Below the pieces are notes generated by a model, which did no database searches, was not told the DNA's origin, and worked only from the letters and a program-made list of their open reading frames with translations. DNA of 26,248 nt from an uncultured Methanobrevibacter sp. Its GTDB lineage: Archaea; Methanobacteriota; Methanobacteria; Methanobacteriales; Methanobacteriaceae. A program made the position numbers and the translations under genes. Below are positions 14,426 through 21,022 of the stretch, one piece after another. The stretch spans positions 1-26,248 of the forward strand of contig NZ_OMWD01000029.1 of NCBI RefSeq assembly GCF_900314695.1, in the 5' to 3' direction. Each line of letters begins with the position of its first letter. The stretch's first letter is position 1.

Positions 14426-15021
14426 CGTATTACCTCCATAATCTCTTTGATTTTAAATTCATCTTTAAATCCATCAGTTTCAACACCAGAACTTAAATCT
14501 ATTGCATAAGGTTTAAATTCACTTATAGCTTTGGATATATTCGAAATATTAATTCCCCCAGCTAAAAAGAAGTCTTTGTTTAAGTCATTTCGTATTAAAT
14601 TCCAGTCGAAAGTTCTTCCACTACCCTTACCACTGTCAAGCAATAGATAATCAGAAATTGAATTGTCATATTCCATCAAGTCTTTTTCATCAGACATTTC
14701 AATTGCATTAATTATTTTCAGTTCATAGTTTGTATTTTCTTTTAATTTCCTAATATAATCTTCACTTTCACTACCATGAAGTTGAGCAATTTCAATAATG
14801 CCTTCATCGAATAACTTTACGATTTCATCAGCATCGGCATCTACAAAAACCCCAACAGACACAATATCAGGACTTAAATTGCTTTTCATTTCTGATGCCA
14901 ATTCATGAGAAACCTTTCTTTTTGAATTTGCAAAGACAAAACCTATATAATCTGGCTTATATTTATTAACAATTTCTATATCCTCCAATCTCTTAAGTCC
15001 GCAGATTTTGATTTTAACCAT
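14422..15021 (-). CDS. trpF: Phosphoribosylanthranilate isomerase
   Basis: TrpF converts phosphoribosylanthranilate to its ribulosyl isomer. The 199-aa TIM barrel starts MVKIKICGLKRLED, containing the catalytic Cys (C8). GFVFANSKRKVS, GVFVDAD, the Asp in YLLLDSGKGSGRTFDWNLI, and FLAGGINISN with the phosphate-binding AIDLSSGVETDG all match the family. The ATG overlaps the end of trpC by 8 bases and the stop overlaps trpB by 4, so it is an internal gene of the operon. Confidence 0.96.
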   Translation of the reverse strand: MVKIKICGLKRLEDIEIVNKYKPDYIGFVFANSKRKVSHELASEMKSNLSPDIVSVGVFVDADADEIVKLFDEGIIEIAQLHGSESEDYIRKLKENTNYELKIINAIEMSDEKDLMEYDNSISDYLLLDSGKGSGRTFDWNLIRNDLNKDFFLAGGINISNISKAISEFKPYAIDLSSGVETDGFKDEFKIKEIMEVIR

Positions 15022-15790
15022 TCTTCAACTCCGAAATTAAAGATTTTTTATCATCACTTTTCATTAAAGTTTCACCAATTAAAACTGCATCAACATTATT
15101 TTCTTTTAATTTGCTAACATCTTCCTTTGTTTTAATGCCACTTTCAGAAATAAATACTATATTATCACTTACGCATCTACGTAGACTTATACTATTATCA
15201 ATATCTACACTAAAATCATTGAGGTTCCTATTGTTTACGCCAATAATTTCTGCACCAACATTCATGGCAGTTCTGATTTCATCACCATCATGAGTTTCAA
15301 CAATGGCTGAAAGGCCCAAATCATGAGCCAAATCTAAAAATTTCTTTAATTGAACAATGTCCAATATGGACACTATCAAAAGCACTGCAGAAGCTCCAAG
15401 CAATTTAGCTTCCCAAACCATATATTCATCAATGACAAAGTCCTTTCTTAAAATAGGAATTGAAACGTTTTCGGAAATCTCTTTTAGATAATCATTTGAA
15501 CCCTTAAAAAAGTAAGGTTCTGTTAAAACTGAAATGGCAGATGCACCTGCAGATTCATATTCCTTTGCAATGCTTACATAATCAAAATCTTCACTGATTA
15601 TTCCTTTTGAAGGGGAAGCCTTTTTAACTTCAGCAATAATTGCAATTTCAGGGTCTTTAAGCACCTCCTTAAATGGAAAATCTTTTGAAATTTCCATCTG
15701 AGAAACTTCCTTTTTAAGTTCATCCAATGATTTAATATTTTTAGCTTCAACCAATCTTTCCTGAGTTTTTTCAACAATTTCATCCAACAT
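15014..15790 (-). CDS. trpC: Indole-3-glycerol phosphate synthase
   Basis: TrpC closes the indole ring. The family motif IIAEVKKASPSKG, the segment LTEPYFFKGSNDYLKEIS, RKDFVIDEYMVWEAKLLGASAVLLIVSIL, IVETHDGDEI, IGVNNRNLNDFSVD and FISESGIKT are all present. The frame is open from an ATG at 15811, which would overlap trpD by 16 bases. The in-frame ATG at 15790 gives MLDEIVEKTQERL, matching the usual family start and lying just after the trpD stop, so it is preferred (258 aa). Neither start has a strong ribosome binding site, suggesting dependence on translation of trpD. Confidence 0.95.
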   Translation of the reverse strand: MLDEIVEKTQERLVEAKNIKSLDELKKEVSQMEISKDFPFKEVLKDPEIAIIAEVKKASPSKGIISEDFDYVSIAKEYESAGASAISVLTEPYFFKGSNDYLKEISENVSIPILRKDFVIDEYMVWEAKLLGASAVLLIVSILDIVQLKKFLDLAHDLGLSAIVETHDGDEIRTAMNVGAEIIGVNNRNLNDFSVDIDNSISLRRCVSDNIVFISESGIKTKEDVSKLKENNVDAVLIGETLMKSDDKKSLISELKNG

Positions 15791-15795
15791 AATAA

Positions 15796-16803
15796 TCAAC
15801 AATTTGTGCATTCAATAAACTTTTCAAGCTGTTCTAAAGCCTTTCCTGAATCAATAATTTCCGCTGCAAGACTAACGCCTTCTCTTAATGATTCAACTTT
15901 TCCTGCAACATATAATCCTGCTGCCGAATTCAATAAAACAGCATTTCTCCTAGGTCCTTTTTCACCATTTAAAATAGAGAGAGTGATTTTTGCATTTTCT
16001 TTTGCATCTCCCCCAACAAGATCTTCTTTTGATGAAAATTCCATATCAAAGTACTCTGGAGATATCTCATAAGACATTGTTTTTCCATCTTTAAGTCCAC
16101 ATACAAAAGTTTTGTCACTAACTGATATTTCATCCATAACATCTAAACCATAAACAACCAGTGCAGACTTAACACCAAGATTTTTAATAACTTCAGTAAG
16201 TGGTTCGACCAAATCTTTATCGTATACTCCCAAAACCTGCATAGTAGCACCTGCAGGATTTGTCAAAGGCCCCAATATATTGAATATTGTCCTTATTGAC
16301 AGTTCTTTTCTAACTCCTGCAACATACTTCATTGACAAGTGATAATTTTGAGCAAACAAGAAACATAAATTAATCTTTTTTAAGCATTTTAAACTTTTTT
16401 CGGGAGGTATGTTAATATTCACTCCCAACTCCTCCAACACATCAGCAGCACCACATTTACTTGATGCAGCCCTGTTTCCATGTTTTGCAACCGGAACGCC
16501 GGCTGCAGAAATCACGATTGAAGAGGTTGTTGATATATTGAATGTATTGGATCCGTCACCACCGGTTCCGACAATTTCCAAAACTTCCTCATCATTCAAT
16601 AGTCTCACACAATGAGCCCTCATCGCTTCAGCAGAAGCAGTAATCTCATCAATTGTTTCACCCTTCATGGACATTGCAGTTAGGTAAGCACTCATTTGAA
16701 CTTCACTCGCCTCACCACTCATGATTTCATCCATAGTTTGATATGCTTCATCATAAGTCAAATTTTCATGTTTATACACTTTTAAAATAGCTTCCTTAAT
16801 CAT
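15796..16803 (-). CDS. trpD: Anthranilate phosphoribosyltransferase
   Basis: TrpD joins anthranilate to phosphoribosyl pyrophosphate. The 335-aa protein shows the PRPP-binding GTGGDGSNTFNIST, the anthranilate/PRPP loop KHGNRAASSKCGAADVLEELGV, and RTIFNILGPLTNPAGA. The helical N-terminal domain (about residues 1-65) is normal. It is a stand-alone trpD, not fused to trpG. Its ATG overlaps the trpG stop (ATGA). Its position, third in the operon, differs from the terminal trpD I recall for Methanothermobacter. Confidence 0.97.
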   Translation of the reverse strand: MIKEAILKVYKHENLTYDEAYQTMDEIMSGEASEVQMSAYLTAMSMKGETIDEITASAEAMRAHCVRLLNDEEVLEIVGTGGDGSNTFNISTTSSIVISAAGVPVAKHGNRAASSKCGAADVLEELGVNINIPPEKSLKCLKKINLCFLFAQNYHLSMKYVAGVRKELSIRTIFNILGPLTNPAGATMQVLGVYDKDLVEPLTEVIKNLGVKSALVVYGLDVMDEISVSDKTFVCGLKDGKTMSYEISPEYFDMEFSSKEDLVGGDAKENAKITLSILNGEKGPRRNAVLLNSAAGLYVAGKVESLREGVSLAAEIIDSGKALEQLEKFIECTNC

Positions 16804-17384
16804 AAAATCCCTTTTTCTACTTTTTCTATAAAATTTTTAATAATAATTAATCCGTCCGGAGTTAAAATTGATTCCGGATGAAATTGAAGACCATAGACAT
16901 TATAATCATTATGTTTTACGGCCATAATCTCACCATCATCCTTTGCTTTTGAGATAACATCAAGACTATCTGGAATTGTGTCTTCCATCAAACTTAAAGA
17001 ATGGTACCTGCCTACTGTAATTTCTGAAGGCAATCCTTTAAAGATAAAATCATAATCAAGTGAAATCCTGGAAGATTTTCCATGCATTAATCTTTTTGCA
17101 TGAGAAACTGTACCACCCAAAGCTTCACAAATTGCCTGATGGCCTAAACAAACACCCAAAATTGGTATTTTATCATGAAATTCTTTTACCAAATCCACGC
17201 AGATTCCTGCATTTTTTGGTTTACCCGGTCCTGGAGACAGGATAATACACTCAGGATTTAGATTGGAGATTTCATCAAGAGTTATCTTATCATTTCTATA
17301 AACCAAAATATCAGAATTAACTTCACCAACCAATTGGAAGAGATTATAGGAAAAACTGTCATAATTATCAATTAAAAGAATCAT
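16800..17384 (-). CDS. trpG: Anthranilate synthase component II (glutamine amidotransferase)
   Basis: TrpG releases ammonia from glutamine for TrpE. This class I amidotransferase of 194 aa has the catalytic triad: C79 in LGVCLGHQAI, with H169 and E171 in LQFHPES. The oxyanion loop SPGPGKP and the N-terminal ILLIDNYDSFSYNL are typical. The ATG overlaps the trpE stop (ATGA) and has GGAGGT five bases upstream. Stand-alone form, pairing with trpE. Confidence 0.97.
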   Translation of the reverse strand: MILLIDNYDSFSYNLFQLVGEVNSDILVYRNDKITLDEISNLNPECIILSPGPGKPKNAGICVDLVKEFHDKIPILGVCLGHQAICEALGGTVSHAKRLMHGKSSRISLDYDFIFKGLPSEITVGRYHSLSLMEDTIPDSLDVISKAKDDGEIMAVKHNDYNVYGLQFHPESILTPDGLIIIKNFIEKVEKGIL

Positions 17385-18877
17385 TCTAAACCTCCATCAG
17401 CAATTTTTAGAGCATTAATAACTGCAGCTGCTTTGTTCAAGCATTCATCAAATTCCGTATCCGGCACACTATCGGCTACAATGCCTGCACCTGACCTAAT
17501 AAATACCTTATTATTTCGTGCAAAAGCGATTCTTATGGAAATGCAAGTGTCAATATTGCCGCTTAAATCCAAATAACCAATAGCTCCGCCGTAAATTCCC
17601 CTTTTATTATTTTCAAGCTCATTAATAATTTCACAGGCTCTTATTTTTGGAGCACCGGACAATGTCCCTGCAGGCAAAATTGAATCTATGGCTACAAGAG
17701 AATCCAAATCGCTTCTTAATATTCCGCTAACGGTGGACCCAATGTGCATAACATGAGAAAACCTTTCAACTGAGAGATATTTGTCAACAGTTACTGAACC
17801 TATCTCTGAAATTTTTCCAATATCATTGCGTCCCAAATCAACCAGCATATTATGTTCCGCCAATTCCTTTTCATCAGCCAAAAGTTCTTTTTCAAGCATT
17901 AAATCTTCTTCAGGTGTTTTGCCCCTAGGCCTTGTGCCGGCAAGTGGAAAGGTATATAAATTTTTATCATTCAATTTAACCAATGTTTCCGGTGATGCTC
18001 CAGCTATTTCAACATCATTACTTGAGAAGTAGAACATGTAAGGTGAAGGGTTTGTAGTTCTTAATACTCTATAAGTATCAAACAAGCTTCCTGAAATTTC
18101 TGCTTCGATTCTGTTTGACAATACGACTTGAAAGATATCTCCCTCTTTAATATAATCCTTGGCCTTTTCAACCATATCGCAGTATTTTTCACGTGAAAAA
18201 ACTGGTTTAAATTCTGACTTTAATTTTAAGGATTCTATTTCAGTTTTTTTACCATTTTTTATAAGATTTGCAATATCTTTTAGTTCGTCGCATGCCCTTT
18301 TATAATTATTTTCCAAATCATCAGTTTTGATATTTGAAATGATAATGATTTTTTGCCTGAAATTATCAAATGCAATCACCTTATCAAACAGCATTAAATC
18401 AATGTCCTTGAACTGGTCCTGATTTTCAGCATCCAAATTAAGTGAAGGTTCTGAATATTTAATATAATCATAGGCAAAATAACCAACGAATCCACCAGTG
18501 AACGGAGGAAGATAATCTAATTTCGGAGATTTATTTTTTAAAATTAAATCCTTAATTATGACGCTTGGATTATCGGTTTCAATTGTAACCAAATCATCAT
18601 TGAATTCATTGAAATCTGCATCACCCTTAATTTTAACAACACCGTCCTGACATGTGAATTCCAAAAGAGGATCAAAACCTAAAAAACTGTATCTTCCCCA
18701 TTTTTCCGCATCCTCTATACTTTCCAGCATGTAACAATGATTGCTGATGCCTTTTAAAATTCTTAAAACTTCTATAGGAGTTGCAATATCTGAAAACAAT
18801 TCATATGATATTGGTATGCGTTTGTACTCCTCATTTTTTGCTATTTCTTTTACTTCTTTTATACTTGGGGAAAACAT
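17381..18877 (-). CDS. trpE: Anthranilate synthase component I
   Basis: TrpE converts chorismate and ammonia to anthranilate, the committed step to tryptophan. The 498-aa protein has the C-terminal chorismate-binding domain with DIFQVVLSNRIEAEI, ETLVKL, FPLAGTRPRGKT, ELLADEKELAEHNMLVDLGRNDIG, PAGTLSGAPKIRA and RSGAGIVADSVPDTEFDEC. The N-terminal motif CYMLESIEDAEKWGRYSFLG includes the L-E-S element linked to feedback inhibition by tryptophan in this family, so the enzyme is probably feedback-controlled. First gene of the operon, preceded by a promoter with TGTACA elements. The ribosome binding site is weak. Confidence 0.97.
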   Translation of the reverse strand: MFSPSIKEVKEIAKNEEYKRIPISYELFSDIATPIEVLRILKGISNHCYMLESIEDAEKWGRYSFLGFDPLLEFTCQDGVVKIKGDADFNEFNDDLVTIETDNPSVIIKDLILKNKSPKLDYLPPFTGGFVGYFAYDYIKYSEPSLNLDAENQDQFKDIDLMLFDKVIAFDNFRQKIIIISNIKTDDLENNYKRACDELKDIANLIKNGKKTEIESLKLKSEFKPVFSREKYCDMVEKAKDYIKEGDIFQVVLSNRIEAEISGSLFDTYRVLRTTNPSPYMFYFSSNDVEIAGASPETLVKLNDKNLYTFPLAGTRPRGKTPEEDLMLEKELLADEKELAEHNMLVDLGRNDIGKISEIGSVTVDKYLSVERFSHVMHIGSTVSGILRSDLDSLVAIDSILPAGTLSGAPKIRACEIINELENNKRGIYGGAIGYLDLSGNIDTCISIRIAFARNNKVFIRSGAGIVADSVPDTEFDECLNKAAAVINALKIADGGLE

Positions 18878-18905
18878 TTTATCACTAATATAAGATTTAA
18901 TATAA

Positions 18906-18941
18906 TGTACTATTTAAAACCTTGTTGTAACTTTTTGTACA
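18906..18941 (-). promoter_or_regulatory. trpE promoter with TRP-box-like operator elements
   Basis: On the minus strand a TATA candidate TTTTAAATA (18911-18919) lies about 35 bases before the trpE ATG. A perfect TGTACA palindrome (18936-18941) sits about 17 bases upstream of it. A near-copy, AGTACA (18906-18911), abuts the downstream edge of the TATA box. TGTACA is the TRP box bound by the TrpY repressor in Methanothermobacter. Occupation of these sites would block TBP/TFB or RNA polymerase. No trpY gene is in the window. Confidence 0.65.
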
Positions 18942-18964
18942 TTGTAAAATTTTAGTAAAAAAAT

Positions 18965-19366
18965 TTAATTGATTTTATCCTGTTCTTTACTGAATTCAAG
19001 GACAATTTTTTTTATTTCTCGGCTTTCCAAATAAGGTAATTTTTCAGCAATTTCCTTTTCCAAATCCCTATTTAACTGCAACCTCTTTTGGACATACTCT
19101 TCACCCTCAAATTCACTGCGATATTGTTTATTTAAATTTGAATATTTGGTAATTAATGGCTGAAGAATAGTTCCAACATCTTCATCTAACTTGTCATTGA
19201 TTATTTTTCTTTTTCTAATTTCAGATACATAACCAACGACTGTAACAAAAAATCCTAAAACGGTAATTGTTAAAGCGGGAACAAAAATCTTTTCATTATC
19301 CAAAAATGCAATAGTTATCAGAATCCCAATAAAAATTAGAAAAACACCAATTTTTCTTAAATCCAT
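18965..19366 (-). CDS. Small membrane protein with two transmembrane helices and a cytoplasmic coiled tail
   Basis: I do not recognise this 133-aa protein. Two hydrophobic segments (about residues 6-23 and 29-48) form a hairpin in the membrane. A charged, mostly helical C-terminal half (about 50-133, rich in Glu, Lys and Arg) follows and probably faces the cytoplasm. AAGGTG five bases before the ATG at 19366 is a good ribosome binding site, supporting a real gene. It follows the CPBP protease gene by about 37 bp and may be cotranscribed with it. Confidence 0.65.
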   Translation of the reverse strand: MDLRKIGVFLIFIGILITIAFLDNEKIFVPALTITVLGFFVTVVGYVSEIRKRKIINDKLDEDVGTILQPLITKYSNLNKQYRSEFEGEEYVQKRLQLNRDLEKEIAEKLPYLESREIKKIVLEFSKEQDKIN

Positions 19367-19403
19367 GAAAACACCTTTAAGATATTCTTTATTTTTAAAT
19401 TAT

Positions 19404-20159
19404 TTAAATATTATTCCAATTGGAATAGATAAATTTTAAGATTAAAATAAAAGAGACAATTGCCAAAACAGACATTGCCCCAACAACCAAATCATTATTA
19501 AATAAGATTTGATAAGAATCCAAATGATAAACGCTTTCACCAATCAAATTATTTAAAAAATGAGCAAAAATCGGAACGAAAATATTTTCACTCTTCAAAT
19601 AAAGTAAAGCCATGCAGACTGCAAATATAAAAGCCGAAAATATGCTTCCAAAACCATGAAGAGATGCAAAAAGCAGAGAAGATATTAAAATTGCAAAGGT
19701 AGTCGGGACAATTATCTTCAATTTATTTAAAAAGATGCCTCTAAAAATCAATTCTTCAACTACCGGAGAAAGCAAAACCACCGATAAAAATCCTACAATC
19801 CCAAACAATTCAATGTTCAAACTCATAAAAGAACCGAAAATACTGTTTGAATCAACAACTTGAAGAATGAAATTTGAAAAATACAGCATCCCATAAGAAA
19901 AGAAAATATTCAGTAATACAACAGATCCGATTGTTTTAAAAGAAACCTTAGAAAATACCTTTAATAATTCAATTTTCAATTCATTAAATGAATTTCTTAA
20001 CTTAAATATGAAATAGGCGAGAACAATCAAATACAAAAATGTTGAGTTAAATTTAATATTAAAAAAATTAAAACCTACCATCAATATACACAGTACAATG
20101 AAAAGCACCAATAATTCCAAAAGTGAAATTTTTTTAATTTTTTCATTAAATGATGACAT
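19404..20159 (-). CDS. CPBP-family (CAAX-type) intramembrane glutamic protease
   Basis: A 251-aa polytopic membrane protein with the three conserved motifs of the CPBP/Abi family: EELIFR (E135, E136, R140), F-x-x-x-H (F164 to H168) and H-x-x-x-N (H200 to N204). Members include eukaryotic CAAX prenyl proteases and bacterial proteins linked to bacteriocin immunity; the archaeal substrates are generally unknown. About six to eight membrane helices can be drawn. The ATG at 20159 has no clear ribosome binding site. A hairpin with an oligo-T tract lies just upstream. The XRE regulator gene lies upstream on the same strand and could control it. Confidence 0.85.
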   Translation of the reverse strand: MSSFNEKIKKISLLELLVLFIVLCILMVGFNFFNIKFNSTFLYLIVLAYFIFKLRNSFNELKIELLKVFSKVSFKTIGSVVLLNIFFSYGMLYFSNFILQVVDSNSIFGSFMSLNIELFGIVGFLSVVLLSPVVEELIFRGIFLNKLKIIVPTTFAILISSLLFASLHGFGSIFSAFIFAVCMALLYLKSENIFVPIFAHFLNNLIGESVYHLDSYQILFNNDLVVGAMSVLAIVSFILILKFIYSNWNNI

Positions 20160-20167
20160 GATATCTT

Positions 20168-20196
20168 AAAAAAAAATAAAAAATGGATAAAATCCA
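20168..20196 (-). terminator. Hairpin plus U-tract between the XRE regulator and protease genes
   Basis: TGGAT (20184-20188) and ATCCA (20192-20196) pair around a 3-base loop. On the minus strand they are followed by a long T-run (complement of 20168-20183) that ends about 10 bases before the protease start codon. This is either the terminator of the regulator transcript or an attenuating leader of the protease gene. The rest of the 234-bp gap (20160-20393) shows no convincing gene. Confidence 0.4.
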
Positions 20197-20393
20197 ATAA
20201 TTTTAATTTTTAACAAATTTACAAAAACTATAACACAAATAAACTAAATATCACATTATTAAAATATATTAAATAAATTTAGATACGCATTGCTAATGTT
20301 TACGAAAAATCTACTTTCCACAATCCATTATCAATTCCCCATTCGCTAAGTAATTACAAACATAATACTTACAAAATATATCTGCCAGATAAT

Positions 20394-20594
20394 TTAATCT
20401 TTTTCAAAGATGAAAACATCTTCTATATGTTCTTTTCCCAACGTTTTAGTAATATTATAGGCTAATAATAAGGAAGGATTATAACGAGCGTTTTCTAAAG
20501 CATTTACTGTTTGACGAGTAACACCAACAGAATCAGCAAGTTCTTGCTGTGTCATCCCCAATTTCTGGCGAAACTGTCTTATTCTAGTTTCCAT
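20394..20594 (-). CDS. Short XRE-family helix-turn-helix regulator
   Basis: A 66-aa single-domain DNA-binding protein: METRIRQFRQKLGMTQQELADSV is the Cro/CI-type helix-turn-helix start, with recognition helix TRQTVNALENARYNPSL. The ending IEDVFIFEKD is typical of small regulators that are often encoded beside a membrane protein they control. AGGTGAT lies just before the ATG. A perfect 20-bp palindrome overlaps the promoter and leader, a likely site of self-regulation. A CPBP protease and a small membrane protein lie downstream on the same strand. Target and signal are unknown. Confidence 0.9.
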   Translation of the reverse strand: METRIRQFRQKLGMTQQELADSVGVTRQTVNALENARYNPSLLLAYNITKTLGKEHIEDVFIFEKD

Positions 20595-20604
20595 ATAATC
20601 ACCT

Positions 20605-20624
20605 ATTTATATTTAAATATAAAT
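20605..20624. promoter_or_regulatory. Perfect 20-bp palindrome at the XRE promoter
   Basis: The sequence ATTTATATTT-AAATATAAAT is its own reverse complement. CACC and GGTG on the outside nearly extend the symmetry, and the GGTG half lies in the ribosome binding region of the XRE gene. It also contains TATA-like sequence. It is a good candidate operator for the neighbouring helix-turn-helix protein, but palindromes made only of A and T can arise by chance in such an AT-rich genome. Confidence 0.5.
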
Positions 20625-20650
20625 GGTGTTACTATTTCTTTCATAATACC

Positions 20651-20714
20651 TATATAAATGTGTTGATATATTGAACAACATATAATAACCTTAATAAACA
20701 AATTTATAAATATA
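20651..20714 (+). promoter_or_regulatory. Two candidate TATA boxes upstream of purB, left of the IS605-like element
   Basis: TATATAAA (20651-20658) and TTTATAAATATAA (about 20702-20714) are the best plus-strand TATA candidates before purB. Either would start transcription before or near the left edge of the IS605-like element (about 20724-20731), so the purB message would carry the whole element as leader. Confidence 0.35.
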
Positions 20715-20723
20715 ATGTTTATC

Positions 20724-21010
20724 TTAAACGTGCAAGAATACCCTGACTTCTTTAAGTCATGGATGAATTGCACCAAGGTAGGCATTACTTTTCAAATGCT
20801 ATTTGATGAAATTTAAATAACAAGATAACAAAAAAATAATAAATGACAATGACACAATTAAATCAAACTTTTTCAACGATAAAAGCAATATTAATTGAAT
20901 CTGTCTGAACCTTCGGGACGAGGGGGATAGCACGGTAATCCTATACTCCAAAGAGTATACAGCCCGTGAATTAAGAATCCTCAACTTCTATAAAGTTGAG
21001 GTAGTTCAAG
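20724..21010 (+). mobile_element. IS200/IS605-derived non-autonomous element (PATE-like), about 285 bp
   Basis: The left end has a subterminal hairpin: TGCAAGAATA (20731-20740), a stem of nine positions with one mismatch (20741-20749 with 20754-20762), then ATGAATTGCA. The right end has a perfect 9-bp hairpin, CCTCAACTT (20979-20987) with AAGTTGAGG (20993-21001), followed by TAGTTCAAG. Before it lies CTGAACCTTCGGGACGAGGG, which resembles the end of tnpB genes in IS605 elements. No TnpA or TnpB reading frame survives in the AT-rich middle (about 20775-20895). Exact termini are uncertain; the left boundary may directly follow a TTTAT-like target. Classified from remembered IS605 end structure. 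Confidence 0.65.
20897..21010 (+). ncRNA. Omega-RNA-like structured segment (TnpB guide scaffold remnant)
   Basis: Three helices can be drawn: CACGG (20931-20935) with CCGTG (20964-20968); nested within it TATACTC (20942-20948) with GAGTATA (20953-20959) around CAAA; and the 9-bp right-end hairpin (20979-21001). This nested layout at the tnpB 3' end plus right end is how omega-RNAs of IS605 elements are arranged. The stems are intact although no tnpB is present. Whether it is transcribed or bound by a TnpB encoded elsewhere cannot be seen. The guide position would fall in the purB leader just downstream. Confidence 0.45.
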
Positions 21011-21022
21011 AGATGATAAATT

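Noticed and set aside
20280..20360. Slightly GC-richer stretch downstream of the XRE gene considered as a small gene or gene remnant
   Set aside because: No frame longer than a few codons with a start or ribosome binding site could be found, and no match to a known family was recognised.
20881..20930. Possible surviving tnpB C-terminus (reading NLSEPSGRGG then stop)
   Set aside because: Only about ten codons remain before an in-frame upstream stop, too little to annotate as a coding remnant on its own; noted only as support for the IS605 origin.
20603..20984. Two short minus-strand frames (60 and 61 codons) between the XRE gene and purB
   Set aside because: They run through the IS605-like hairpins and AT-rich spacer, have no ribosome binding site, and one begins within the hairpin sequence itself.
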